The notes under the pieces were generated by a model. That model made no database searches. It saw nothing but the letters and a program-made list of their open reading frames with translations, and was not told the DNA's origin. The position numbers were made by a program, and so were the translations under genes. From LMUY01 sp964242215 (lineage in GTDB: Bacteria > Pseudomonadota > Alphaproteobacteria > Acetobacterales > Acetobacteraceae): DNA of 48,318 bases. The DNA is taken from NCBI GenBank assembly GCA_964242215.1, contig CAXTCJ010000030.1, forward strand, positions 1-48,318, given 5' to 3'. The number at the start of each line of letters is the position of its first letter. Position 1 is the stretch's first letter. Shown here in pieces: positions 23,538 through 31,553 of the stretch.

Positions 23538-25037
23538 ATGATCAGTCATGACGTCCGTGTCCATCCGTCCAAAGACGTGCTCAAGCGCGAGGACCAGCTC
23601 GCTTGGAAGATCGCAGCAGTCGCCGCCGACAAGGTGCGGGTGCAGCCGGACGTAGCCGACATGATCGTCAACCGCATCATCGACAACGCGGCGGTCGCGA
23701 TCGCCTCGGTCAATCGCTCCGCCCCCATTTCGGCGCGCGGCATGGCGATGGGCCATCCCCGTAAAGGCGGCGCCACCGTGTTTGGCCTGCCGTCCAAGAT
23801 GCGTTTCAGTCCGGAGTGGGCCGCCTGGGCGAACGGCACGGCGGTGCGCGAGCTGGACATGCACGATACCTTCCTCGCGGCTGATTATTCCCACCCCGGC
23901 GACAACATTCCGCCGATCCTCGCGGTGGCACAGACGCTGGACAAATCGGGCGCCGACCTCATCCGCGGACTCGCGACCGGCTACGAGATCCAGATCGACC
24001 TGGTGCGCGCGATCTGCCTGCACGAGCACAAGATCGACCACATCGCCCATCTCGCCCCTGCGATGGCCGCCGGCATCGGCACGCTGCTCGGGCTGAAGAC
24101 GGAGGTGATCTACCAAGCCGTGCAACAGGCGGTGCATGTCAGCTTCACGACCCGGCAGTCGCGCAAGGGCGAGATCAGCTCGTGGAAAGCCTACGCGCCG
24201 TCGCACGCCGGCAAGCTCGCGATCGAGGCCGTGGACCGTGCGATGCGCGGCGAGGGTGCGCCCAGCCCGATCTACGAGGGCGAGGATAGCGTGATCGCCT
24301 GGATGCTGGACGGCAAGGACGCACAGTATTCCGTGCCACTGCCCGGCCCCAAGGAGCCGAAGCGCGCGATCATGGACAGCTACACCAAGGAGCACTCGGC
24401 AGAGTACCAAAGCCAGGCGCTGATCGACCTCGCCTTCCGCATGCGCGAGCAGGTGGGCGACACGAAGAAGGTCGCCAAGATCGTCATCCACACCAGCCAC
24501 CACACGCACTACGTCATCGGCACCGGTGCCAACGATCCGCAGAAGATGGACCCGAAGGCCAGCCGCGAGACGCTCGACCACTCGATCATGTACATCTTCG
24601 CCGTGGCCCTGCAGGATGGGCGCTGGCATCACGTGGACAGCTACGCTTCGGCGCGCGCGCGGCGACGGGACACGGTGGAGCTGTGGCACAAGGTCGAGAC
24701 CACCGAGGACGCGGCGTGGACGCAGCGCTATCACTCGCGCGACCCGAACGAACTCGCCTTCGGTGCGCGCGTCGTCATCACGATGAAGGATGGCTCGGTG
24801 ATCGAGGACGAACTCGCGATCGCCAACGCCCATCCGCTGGGTGCGACGCCGTGGGGCCGCGACGATTACATCGGCAAGTTCCACGTCATGACGGACGGGC
24901 TGATCACGCCCAAGGAAGCCGCGCGGTTCCTGCAGGCGGTGCAGGCGTTGCCGGAGCTGACGGCGGGTGAGCTCGACCAGCTAAACGTTGCATTGCCGAA
25001 TGGGGCGCTGATCGAAGCGAAGCCTGGGATCTTTTAA
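23538..25037 (+). CDS. prpD: 2-methylcitrate dehydratase (MmgE/PrpD family)
   Basis: 499 residues, right for PrpD. It dehydrates 2-methylcitrate to 2-methyl-cis-aconitate in propionate breakdown. Family stretches: NRIIDNAAVAIAS, ANGTAVRELDMHDTF, ADYSHPGDNIPPILAVAQ, KIDHIAHLAPAMAAGIG, SWKAYAPSHAGKLA, and DGLITPKEAARFLQAVQALP. PrpD rather than a general MmgE-family decarboxylase is favoured by length and by prpC directly downstream. A strong GAGGGAG ribosome site lies before the ATG. prpB (methylisocitrate lyase) is not in this window. Confidence 0.93.
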   Translation: MISHDVRVHPSKDVLKREDQLAWKIAAVAADKVRVQPDVADMIVNRIIDNAAVAIASVNRSAPISARGMAMGHPRKGGATVFGLPSKMRFSPEWAAWANGTAVRELDMHDTFLAADYSHPGDNIPPILAVAQTLDKSGADLIRGLATGYEIQIDLVRAICLHEHKIDHIAHLAPAMAAGIGTLLGLKTEVIYQAVQQAVHVSFTTRQSRKGEISSWKAYAPSHAGKLAIEAVDRAMRGEGAPSPIYEGEDSVIAWMLDGKDAQYSVPLPGPKEPKRAIMDSYTKEHSAEYQSQALIDLAFRMREQVGDTKKVAKIVIHTSHHTHYVIGTGANDPQKMDPKASRETLDHSIMYIFAVALQDGRWHHVDSYASARARRRDTVELWHKVETTEDAAWTQRYHSRDPNELAFGARVVITMKDGSVIEDELAIANAHPLGATPWGRDDYIGKFHVMTDGLITPKEAARFLQAVQALPELTAGELDQLNVALPNGALIEAKPGIF

Positions 25038-25087
25038 GGCTCCGCTGGGAAGGGGCCAACTCTCGCAGGAGATGCGTCCCCTTCACC

Positions 25088-25145
25088 CCTGTTAACAGGT
25101 TTCCAAAGGACGACCGTCCTTTGGCGGGTGCAGGGCAGAGCCCTG
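25088..25145 (+). promoter_or_regulatory. Three stacked dyads between prpD and prpC
   Basis: Three perfect dyads lie in 58 bases: the 12-bp palindrome CCTGTTAACAGG (25088-25099); CCAAAGGACG / CGTCCTTTGG (25103-25112 and 25115-25124, the structure would use eight pairs around a four-base loop); and CAGGGC-AGA-GCCCTG (25131-25145) followed by a T-rich TTCTTCTTC. The last looks like an intrinsic terminator or attenuator, so expression of prpC could be reduced relative to prpD. The middle and last dyads also look like a mobile intergenic repeat known in related bacteria. Confidence 0.45.
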
Positions 25146-25165
25146 TTCTTCTTCTGGAGATCACC

Positions 25166-26317
25166 ATGTCCGAGACCCTCGTCAACAAGCCCAAGAAGTC
25201 CGTGGCACTCTCCGGCGTCACCGCCGGCAACACCGCGCTGTGCACCGTCGGGCGCACTGGCAACGACCTGCACTATCGCGGCTACGACATCCTCGAGATC
25301 GCCGAAACCTGCGAGTTCGAGGAGATCGCCCACCTTCTCGTGCACGACACGCTGCCGACCGAGGCGCAGTTGCGCGCCTACAAGGCCAAGCTGCGTGCCC
25401 TGCGCGGCATCCCCGCTTCCGTCCGCAGCGTGCTCGAGGCGCTGCCCGCTGCGACCCATCCGATGGACGTGATGCGCACTGCCGTGTCCGCCCTCGGCTG
25501 TGCGTTGCCCGAGCGGGACGACCACAACCATCCGGGTGCCCGGGACATTGCGGACCGGCTGATGGCGAGCCTCGGCTCCATGCTGCTGTATTGGTTCCAC
25601 TGGTCGCAGAACGGCAAGCGCATCGATGTCGAGACCGACGACGACAGCATCGGCGGCCACTTCCTGCATTTGCTGCACGGCGCGGCGCCGTCGGACTCGT
25701 GGGTGCGCGCGATGCACACGTCGCTGAACCTGTACGCCGAGCACGAATTCAACGCGTCCACCTTCACCTGCCGCGTCATCGCCGGCACGGGTTCGGACCT
25801 GTATTCTGCAATCACCGGCGGCATCGGTGCGCTACGCGGGCCGAAGCACGGCGGCGCCAATGAGGTCGCGCTCGAAGTGCAGCAGCGTTACGCGACGCCC
25901 GACGAGGCGGAGGCCGACATTCGCCGCCGGGTCGCGAACAAGGAGGTGGTGATCGGTTTCGGTCACCCGGTCTACACCGTCAGCGACCCGCGCAACGTCG
26001 TGATCAAGGGCGTGGCGAAGCAGCTGTCCGAGGAGGAAGGCAACATGGCGATTTTCAATATCGCCGACCGGCTCGAGGCCGTGATGCACGAAACCAAGAA
26101 GATGTTCGCCAACCTCGATTGGTTCAGTGCTGTGTCGTACCATCGGATGGGCGTGCCGACAGCGATGTTCACACCGCTATTCGTCATCGCGCGCACGTCC
26201 GGCTGGGCGGCGCACGTGATGGAGCAGCGCATCGACAACAAGATCATTCGCCCGGCTGCAAACTACACCGGCCCGGAGGACCGCACCTTCGTGCCGCTGG
26301 CGCAGCGGACGGCTTGA
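25166..26317 (+). CDS. prpC: 2-methylcitrate synthase / citrate synthase II
   Basis: 383 residues from ATG 25166 with TGGAGA upstream. Condenses propionyl-CoA with oxaloacetate. Catalytic residues are in place: His228 (RGPKHGGANE), His267 (GFGHPVY) and Asp318 (FANLDWFSAVSYH), with AEHEFNASTFTCRVIAGTGSDLYSAITGGIGAL in front. Length and the TGNDLHYRGYDI opening match the PrpC/methylcitrate synthase group, shorter than the 430-residue TCA citrate synthase. Downstream of prpD, after the dyad-rich 128-base spacer. Confidence 0.92.
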   Translation: MSETLVNKPKKSVALSGVTAGNTALCTVGRTGNDLHYRGYDILEIAETCEFEEIAHLLVHDTLPTEAQLRAYKAKLRALRGIPASVRSVLEALPAATHPMDVMRTAVSALGCALPERDDHNHPGARDIADRLMASLGSMLLYWFHWSQNGKRIDVETDDDSIGGHFLHLLHGAAPSDSWVRAMHTSLNLYAEHEFNASTFTCRVIAGTGSDLYSAITGGIGALRGPKHGGANEVALEVQQRYATPDEAEADIRRRVANKEVVIGFGHPVYTVSDPRNVVIKGVAKQLSEEEGNMAIFNIADRLEAVMHETKKMFANLDWFSAVSYHRMGVPTAMFTPLFVIARTSGWAAHVMEQRIDNKIIRPAANYTGPEDRTFVPLAQRTA

Positions 26318-26654
26318 AAGGTCCAAAGCTGCCTATTGTTGGACTAGACAAGTAAAAGTTGACGTTTTTGTTTGACATAAGAACGGCGAGCGCGAGATAG
26401 CGGAACTGCATGCGTCGCGGCCGATTCGCTAGGATCGGTCGCGGCGCAGGATGGCAGGGAGTACGGCACTTGCACCGACGCCAGTCCCACTCGCAGCGTA
26501 GCGTGGCAAAGCCTTGCCACGGCACCATCCTCATGCGGCCGGCGACGCACTCCGCGCGCGTTGCCGGCGTTCATCCGCTGCTCGGAGGAACTGGCTGCAT
26601 ACGCGGCCGTTCGTTTTCTTGTCACTCGATACGGCCTCTAAGGAACCTAGAACA
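26318..26654. other. Gene-free 337-base stretch before the histone-like gene
   Basis: Nothing gene-like is seen. It opens with GTCCAA/TTGGAC (26321-26326 and 26339-26344), a weak hairpin that could end prpC transcription, then an unusually AT-rich patch (26350-26380), then GC-rich sequence up to the start codon of the Lys/Ala-rich protein. A long 5' leader for that gene is possible. Confidence 0.5.
26372..26401 (+). promoter_or_regulatory. Possible promoter for the histone-like gene
   Basis: TTGACA at 26372-26377 is a perfect -35 hexamer in the AT-rich patch. At 18 bases is GATAGC (26396-26401), a poor -10. A second TTGACG is at 26359-26364. If used, the mRNA leader would be about 250 bases. 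Confidence 0.3.
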
Positions 26655-27296
26655 ATGAGCAACGAAGAAGCGACGACTACCCCGCGCGCACAGGCGATGG
26701 CCGTACGCGCCGCGACCAAGACCGCACCGAAGGCGGCGCCTGCCAAGGCCGCTGCACCGAAGCCCGCTGTAGCGAAGGCTGTGGCAAAGGCGCCTGCCAA
26801 GAAGGCGGCTGCTCCCAAGGCCACGAAGGCTGCTCCTGTGAAGGCGAAGGCTGCTCCGAAGGCAGCGAAGGCGCCGGCCAAGGCGAAGGCTGCCGCCAAG
26901 CCCGCCAGCAAGACCGAAGCCGCGAAGACGATGCGGACGGCGAAGTCTCCCGCCGCGCGGTCGGATGCGGCCAAGGCGCTCAGCTCCACCAGCAAGGCCA
27001 GCACGACGAAGGCTGCTCCTGCGAAGAAGGCGGCCGCCGCGAAGGCCCCGGCCAAGCCGGCCGCGAGGGCCACGAAGCCTGCCGCCGCGAAGCCTGCGGC
27101 CACGAAGAAGGCCGCTGCCAAGCCGGCCGCAAGCAAGAGCGAAGTCTCCAAGACGATGCGGACGGCAAAGTCCCCCGCCGCACGCTCAGCGGCGGCCAAG
27201 GAGCTGGCTTCCACGCCCAAGACCACCCGGCGCCGCAAGACCCCCGTCGGCACGCCCGAACCGACCACCACGAATACCAGCGAATCGATCAACTAG
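26655..27296 (+). CDS. Lys/Ala/Pro-rich histone H1-like protein with duplicated motif
   Basis: 213 residues, made of PKAAPAKAA-type repeats and very basic, like bacterial histone H1-like/AlgP proteins that bind DNA without a fixed fold. A motif of about 22 residues is duplicated: KTMRTAKSPAARS at 91-103 with AAKALSST following, and KTMRTAKSPAARS at 166-178 with AAKELAST following, about 75 residues apart. The two are separated by low-complexity linker, so the protein would be two identical binding units on a flexible cation chain. N-terminus MSNEEATTTPRAQ and C-terminus PTTTNTSESIN are acidic or neutral. The ATG at 26655 follows AACCTAGAACA, with no good ribosome site. Confidence 0.75.
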   Translation: MSNEEATTTPRAQAMAVRAATKTAPKAAPAKAAAPKPAVAKAVAKAPAKKAAAPKATKAAPVKAKAAPKAAKAPAKAKAAAKPASKTEAAKTMRTAKSPAARSDAAKALSSTSKASTTKAAPAKKAAAAKAPAKPAARATKPAAAKPAATKKAAAKPAASKSEVSKTMRTAKSPAARSAAAKELASTPKTTRRRKTPVGTPEPTTTNTSESIN

Positions 27297-27343
27297 ACCC
27301 TGCGGCTACGCTGAAGCGCGGCATTGTGCCGCACCACCACGGC

Positions 27344-27368
27344 CCCTCTCCCGCTCAGCGGGGGAGGG
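27344..27368. repeat. GC-rich hairpin repeat, type A variant
   Basis: A stem of 11 pairs (one G-T) around TCA: CCCTCTCCCGC then GCGGGGGAGGG. Lies between the histone-like gene and the OtnK-like gene, whose 3' ends converge; a bidirectional terminator or a member of the dispersed repeat family below. Confidence 0.6.
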
Positions 27369-27394
27369 CGGCTTCAGGCAGGTCCTAAGGCCCG

Positions 27395-28651
27395 TCAGGG
27401 CAGCTCGAACGCGCCCGTGAAGAAATCCCGCCCACCGAAATTGCCCGACTTCAGGGCTAGCCGCATCGTCGGCCCACTCCCCTCCGCATAAGTCCAAGGC
27501 ACGCCGGGATCGATCTCCGCACCGATCCGTAATTGTCGCACACCCAGCCGCGACACCACCGCACCCGACGTCTCGCCGCCAGCCACCACCATCCGCCGCA
27601 CACCGCGCTCCACCAGCCCTGCGGCGACGGTCGCGAGCGTGTCCTCGATCAAGGCACCAGCCACTTCCCGGCCGAGCTTGGCCTGCAGGGCTGCGACCTG
27701 CTCGGGCGGTGCGGAGGCGGAGATCACCACGGGCGCATCACCCAGCTTGCCATCGGCCCACGCCAAGGCTTGCGCCGCGAGCATTGCGGCGTCCGGCGTC
27801 GCAAGCGGATCCAGCTGCAAGGTCGGCACCCGGCCCTTGGCAGCGCCCAACTGATACAGCGTCGCGCGCGAGCACGAGCCGGACAGCACCGCAGTGTGGC
27901 CCGCGACGGCCGGCAAGGCCGTGACATCACCACGTTCCGGCAGCAACCCGGCGGCGCGGAAGTTTGCAGGCAGCCCCATCGCAACGCCTGATCCACCGGT
28001 GATCAGCGCGTGCGCGGAAGCGGCCTCGCCGATCGCCACCAGGTCGAGGTCGGTGATCGCGTCCACGATTGCGTAGCGCCGCCCCTGTTCCTTCAGCGCG
28101 CCCATGGCACGACGGATCGCCTGCGCGCCTTGGCTGACCGTGGCCCACGGCACCAAGCCCACCGTGCCTTCGGTCTGATGCGACAGCACGCGAACCAGGT
28201 TGGCGTCGCGCATCGGGGTCAGCGGATGATGCTCCATGCCGCTCTCGTTCAGCAGCGCCGTGCCGACGAACAGGTGCCCCTGGAACACCGAGCGGTTGTT
28301 TGCCGGAAAGGCCGGGCAGGCCAGGGCGAAACCGCACCCGAGGGCCGCCACCAACGCATCCGCCACCGGCCCAACATTGCCCGCTTCGGTGCTGTCGAAG
28401 GTCGAGCAGTATTTCTGGAACACCTGCCGGCATCCCGCCGCCTGCAACCAGCGCAGTGCGGCCAGGCTGTCAGCCACGGCTTCGTCCGCCGGCGTGGTGC
28501 GGGACTTCAGCGCGATCACCACGGCGTCCGCATCGGGCACTGGACCATCGGGCACACCGATCAATTGCACGGTGCGCATGCCGCCGCGCACCAGGGTCGA
28601 TGCGAGGTCGGTCGCGCCGGTGAAGTCGTCGGCGATGCAACCCAGGATCAT
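27395..28651 (-). CDS. otnK: OtnK-like four-carbon acid sugar kinase
   Basis: 418 residues from the ATG at 28651. Family of four-carbon acid sugar kinases (DUF1537), ATP-dependent kinases such as 3-oxo-tetronate kinase OtnK. Visible: GCIADDFTGATDLASTLV, FQKYCSTFDSTEAGNVGP, ACPAFPANNRSVFQGHLFVG, ALITGGSGVAMGLP, and the C-terminal nucleotide site VVAGGETSGAVVSRLG with NFG near the end. Partner genes for the pathway (OtnI, OtnC, LtnD) are not in the window; substrate not proven. It starts inside the stop of the glycosyltransferase gene (ATGA, 28648-28651), so it is coupled to it. Confidence 0.88.
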   Translation of the reverse strand: MILGCIADDFTGATDLASTLVRGGMRTVQLIGVPDGPVPDADAVVIALKSRTTPADEAVADSLAALRWLQAAGCRQVFQKYCSTFDSTEAGNVGPVADALVAALGCGFALACPAFPANNRSVFQGHLFVGTALLNESGMEHHPLTPMRDANLVRVLSHQTEGTVGLVPWATVSQGAQAIRRAMGALKEQGRRYAIVDAITDLDLVAIGEAASAHALITGGSGVAMGLPANFRAAGLLPERGDVTALPAVAGHTAVLSGSCSRATLYQLGAAKGRVPTLQLDPLATPDAAMLAAQALAWADGKLGDAPVVISASAPPEQVAALQAKLGREVAGALIEDTLATVAAGLVERGVRRMVVAGGETSGAVVSRLGVRQLRIGAEIDPGVPWTYAEGSGPTMRLALKSGNFGGRDFFTGAFELP

Positions 28652-29601
28652 CCTATCACCTCGACAAATCGTGCAGCCTGTGTGGGCCAGTCCGGCAACG
28701 CGCGGCCCATCTGCCACGCTGCCTCCGCCATGTCCGCCCGCAGCGCCGTGTCGAAGATGACCCGGCGCATCGCCTTGGACATGCCATCGGCGTCACCGGG
28801 ATGCACGACGACGCCCATCTCCGGCGTCACCAGTTCCGCCGCCGCGCCGCCATTCGCCACCGCAACCGGCAAACCGCGGCGTAGCGCTTCGGCAACCGGT
28901 GCGCTGTAGCCCTCCCATTCCGTCGCGAGGGCAAACATGTCGGCGCGCCGCCACTCCGACCCGAGCGCCGCGTCGTCGAGCACGCCGGCGAATGTCACGC
29001 GACCACCGATACCGGCCTCGTCCGCCTGGTGCACGAGCGCGGCGGCACAGGCGGGGTCCCGCATGGTGTCGCCGACGATCACCAGCCGCCACGGTAGGTC
29101 GAACAACCGGGCGAGTGCGCGCAGCAAGACCGCGTGGCCCTTGCGTGGCACGGCGGCGCCGACCGACAGCACGTGGCACTCAGGCCCGCCCGAACCCGGG
29201 CTGCGGGGCGCCTGTGGCACGCCGGGCCGGATGGCGACGGTGCGGTCCGGGTCGGCGCCGAACTCGTCGATCAGGCGCGTGCGGACCAACTCGCTGGTCG
29301 CGATGACCCGTTGCAGCAGTGGCAGACGCTCGTGCTCCGCCGCCTGCATCGCGTCCCGCGCGCCGGGCTCCGCAAGGGGCGTGGTATGATGGATGAGCCC
29401 GATCGCGCCCGTGACCTGCGCATGCGGCGTTGCGGCCAACGCGGCGCCATCGATCACGCGGATGGAATTGGGCGCCGCGGTGCCCTGCAGGTCGACCACG
29501 TGGCCCGCCTGTTTCAGCGCCGCGGCAAGGTTGCGGATGTAAGCGCCGCCGCCCTCGTGCGCGATGGGCCCGGGCGGTAGGAAGAAGCTGAATTCGGCCA
29601 T
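28648..29601 (-). CDS. Glycosyltransferase family 4-like protein
   Basis: 317 residues. GT-B retaining glycosyltransferase shape: LPPGPIAHEGGGAYIRNLAAALKQAG at the N-terminus, HVLSVGAAVPRKGHAVLLRALARL for the nucleotide-sugar domain, VTFAGVLDDAALGSEWRRADMFALATEWEGYSAPVAEALRRGLPVAVANGGAAAELV with the EGYSAPVAEA version of the E-x7-E region. Acceptor and donor unknown. Lies between a FlgN-like gene (31 bases before) and the sugar kinase (overlap), so it may belong to the flagellar transcript. Confidence 0.85.
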   Translation of the reverse strand: MAEFSFFLPPGPIAHEGGGAYIRNLAAALKQAGHVVDLQGTAAPNSIRVIDGAALAATPHAQVTGAIGLIHHTTPLAEPGARDAMQAAEHERLPLLQRVIATSELVRTRLIDEFGADPDRTVAIRPGVPQAPRSPGSGGPECHVLSVGAAVPRKGHAVLLRALARLFDLPWRLVIVGDTMRDPACAAALVHQADEAGIGGRVTFAGVLDDAALGSEWRRADMFALATEWEGYSAPVAEALRRGLPVAVANGGAAAELVTPEMGVVVHPGDADGMSKAMRRVIFDTALRADMAEAAWQMGRALPDWPTQAARFVEVIG

Positions 29602-29632
29602 CCCGCGAAGCTATCACGCCGGTCCGCGTGCG

Positions 29633-30010
29633 TCATGCGCGTGCGGATAAGGCCCAGCCTGTCGGCGCGCGTGCAGTATAGGCGCCGGAGCGTCCGTAGC
29701 GTGGGGCCGGGTTACTTGCACGCGCTGCGCCGGCAATGATGCCCAGCACGCGGGTCTGCACCAGGATCGCGCGCTCCAGCAATCGCCGGTTCTCGTCGGC
29801 TTGTGCAACAAGGTTGGATGCGGCCCCCCGCAGCGTCTCGGACCGAACCGGGGGCGCTGCCTTCCGGGCAGCCTCGAACGCGTCCGTTGCGGCTTGCTTT
29901 TCCGGCAGCAGAGCGGCCGCGGCCGGGAGGTTCAGCGCACGCAACGCCACGTTCTCGGCTTCCAGCGTGCCCGCCAGGCGAACCGTTGCAGCCAGCAGAT
30001 CGTGCGTCAT
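29633..30010 (-). CDS. FlgN-like flagellar chaperone
   Basis: 125 residues, mostly helical: TVRLAGTLEAENVALRALNLPAAAALLPEKQAATDAFEAAR, then LVAQADENRRLLERAILVQTRVLGIIAGAA and a Gly/Ala/Tyr-rich C-terminus. This pattern (EN..L..LD....LL.EK.....E, then ENR.LLERA) is that of FlgN-family export chaperones for hook-associated proteins in alphaproteobacteria. Family call is based on pattern and context. Starts within the stop of the rod-binding gene (30007-30010). Confidence 0.7.
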   Translation of the reverse strand: MTHDLLAATVRLAGTLEAENVALRALNLPAAAALLPEKQAATDAFEAARKAAPPVRSETLRGAASNLVAQADENRRLLERAILVQTRVLGIIAGAARASNPAPRYGRSGAYTARAPTGWALSARA

Positions 30011-30300
30011 GGCGCGTGGCTCCTGGCTTCCTGCATCTGGATCATCTGACGGAACACCGGCTGCGCGAGCCCGAGCCCGCCGGCGTGCGAGATGTTCTTG
30101 GCCATCGCGTCGATCAACATCGGTTTCCACTGCGCCTCGCCATCGCCGCCACCCAGCGGGCTGGACGAGAGATCGACAGTGTCGAACATAGGCTTGAGGA
30201 ATTCGTTAAGCGTCATCGCCTCGAAATCCTGCGCCGCCTTCCACGCCTTCTGCACTTCGGCCGGCGGCAAGTTGGTGGCGATCGCGGGCGCGTCCATCAT
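30007..30300 (-). CDS. Flagellar rod-binding protein (FlgJ N-terminal type)
   Basis: 97 residues: KAAQDFEAMTLNEFLKPMFDTVDLSSSPLGGGDGEAQWKPMLIDAMAKNISHAGGLGLAQPVFRQMIQ. This is the rod-binding half of FlgJ; alphaproteobacteria often lack the muramidase half, and so does this one. It caps the growing flagellar rod. Sits between flgI and the FlgN-like gene with ATGA-type overlaps on both sides, so it is translated from the flgI transcript. Confidence 0.9.
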   Translation of the reverse strand: MMDAPAIATNLPPAEVQKAWKAAQDFEAMTLNEFLKPMFDTVDLSSSPLGGGDGEAQWKPMLIDAMAKNISHAGGLGLAQPVFRQMIQMQEARSHAP

Positions 30301-31406
30301 CGCACCTGCAGGTCGGCTTGGAGGGCGCCGGCCGCCTTGATCGATTGCAGGATGCTGATCAGGTCCCGCGGCCCGACGCCCAGCGAGTTCAGGCTGGCCA
30401 CCAGGTCCCGCAGCGTTGGGCTGGCGGACAAGATGCCGAGTTTCTTGTCGGACGAGTCGTCCACCTGGACATTGGTGCGCGGCACCGTGGTGGTTGTTCC
30501 ATTCGACAGCGGGCCGGGCTGCGAGACTTGCGGCGTCTCGGTCACCCGGATGGTGAGGTTGCCCTGTGCGATCGCGATGGTGCTGATCCGCACGTTGGAC
30601 CCCATGACGATCGTGCCACTCGCCTCGTCGATCACGACCACGGCCGCGTTGTCCGGCTCCACCCGCAGGTTCTCGATCTGGCCGAGCGCGTCGATCACGT
30701 CACGCCCGCCCAGGTTCAGCGCCACGGTGCGCGGGTCGCGTGCCGAGGCCACGCCAGAGCCGAGTGCCGAGTTGATGGCGATCGCGATGCGGCGCGCCGT
30801 GGTCAGATCCGCGTTGCGCAGCCCAAGCCGCAACTCGGGCTTGCTGCCGAGCTGGTAAGGCACTTCCTTTTCCACGATGGCGCCGTTCGCGATCCTCGCC
30901 GCCGTCGGCACGTTGCGGGTAACCGAGCTGGCGGCGCCGCGTGCCGAGATCGCCCCGGTCGACAAGGCGCCCTGGGCCACGCCGTAGACCTCGCCATCGG
31001 CGCCGAGCAGGGGGGTCACCAGCAGCGTGCCGCCGGTGAGGTCCTTCGCATCGCCCAGGGCGGAGACGCTGACATCGAAACGGCTGCCGCCGCGGGCGAA
31101 GGCGGGCAGGTTCGCCGTGACCATGACGGCCGCGACGTTCTTGGTCTGCAGCTTGGACTCCTGGTCGCGGGTGTTCACCCCGAGCCGCTCAAGCATGCCG
31201 ATCAGCGACTGCCGGGTGAACACGTTGCTATCCAGCTTGTCGCCGGTTCCATTCAGCCCGACGACGAGGCCATAGCCGACCAGTTGGTTCTCGCGAATCC
31301 CTTCGACGTCGGCGATGTCCTTGATCCGCACCTGCGCGGAGGCGAGGACGGGTAGCAGGAGAAGCAGCAAGGCCAGAAGGATTCGCACCAGGGCAGGTCT
31401 TTCCAT
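30297..31406 (-). CDS. flgI: Flagellar P-ring protein FlgI
   Basis: 369 residues from ATG 31406. FlgI forms the P-ring in the peptidoglycan layer around the rod. A Sec signal (VRILLALLLLLLPVLASAQ) is followed by the conserved VRIKDIADVEGIRENQLVGYGLVVGLNGTGD, TRQSLIGMLERLGV, KNVAAVMVTANLPAFARGGSRFDVSVSALGDA and LGVGPRDLISILQSIKAAGAL. The first ATG after the sigma-54 site is preferred over a GTG at 31439, which would lie only about 6 bases from the expected transcription start. First gene of flgI, flgJ-like, flgN-like, glycosyltransferase, otnK. Confidence 0.96.
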   Translation of the reverse strand: MERPALVRILLALLLLLLPVLASAQVRIKDIADVEGIRENQLVGYGLVVGLNGTGDKLDSNVFTRQSLIGMLERLGVNTRDQESKLQTKNVAAVMVTANLPAFARGGSRFDVSVSALGDAKDLTGGTLLVTPLLGADGEVYGVAQGALSTGAISARGAASSVTRNVPTAARIANGAIVEKEVPYQLGSKPELRLGLRNADLTTARRIAIAINSALGSGVASARDPRTVALNLGGRDVIDALGQIENLRVEPDNAAVVVIDEASGTIVMGSNVRISTIAIAQGNLTIRVTETPQVSQPGPLSNGTTTTVPRTNVQVDDSSDKKLGILSASPTLRDLVASLNSLGVGPRDLISILQSIKAAGALQADLQVR

Positions 31407-31455
31407 CTCGTTCAGCTTTGATTGGCAATCTCTCGCCACTCAGCGCGATCCCTTC

Positions 31456-31471
31456 CGCAAGCTCTGTGCCA
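31456..31471 (-). promoter_or_regulatory. Sigma-54 promoter for flgI
   Basis: On the minus strand reads TGGCAC-AGAGC-TTGCG, a full match to the sigma-54 consensus TGGCAC-N5-TTGC, with GG and GC 10 bases apart. Transcription would start near 31445, about 40 bases before flgI. Sigma-54 control of P-ring and rod genes with FlbD is known from Caulobacter. It also supports ATG 31406 as the flgI start. Confidence 0.8.
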
Positions 31472-31553
31472 GCAGCGAAACGGCTAGTTGCAGGGATTTC
31501 GCCGAGATACGGCTCGGCAAAAGCTGCCGCGCCGGGCAAAAGGAGCCGAGCAG

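Noticed and set aside
23289..24884. 531-codon open frame on the minus strand opposite prpD
   Set aside because: High GC keeps the antisense frame open; the sequence is Arg/His/Leu/Val-rich without any family resemblance, while prpD on the other strand is clear.
26531..27292. Hydrophobic Ala/Phe/Val-rich 253-codon frame opposite the histone-like gene
   Set aside because: It looks like a membrane protein but is only the reverse of Lys/Ala codon repeats (AAG-GCC gives GGC-CTT).
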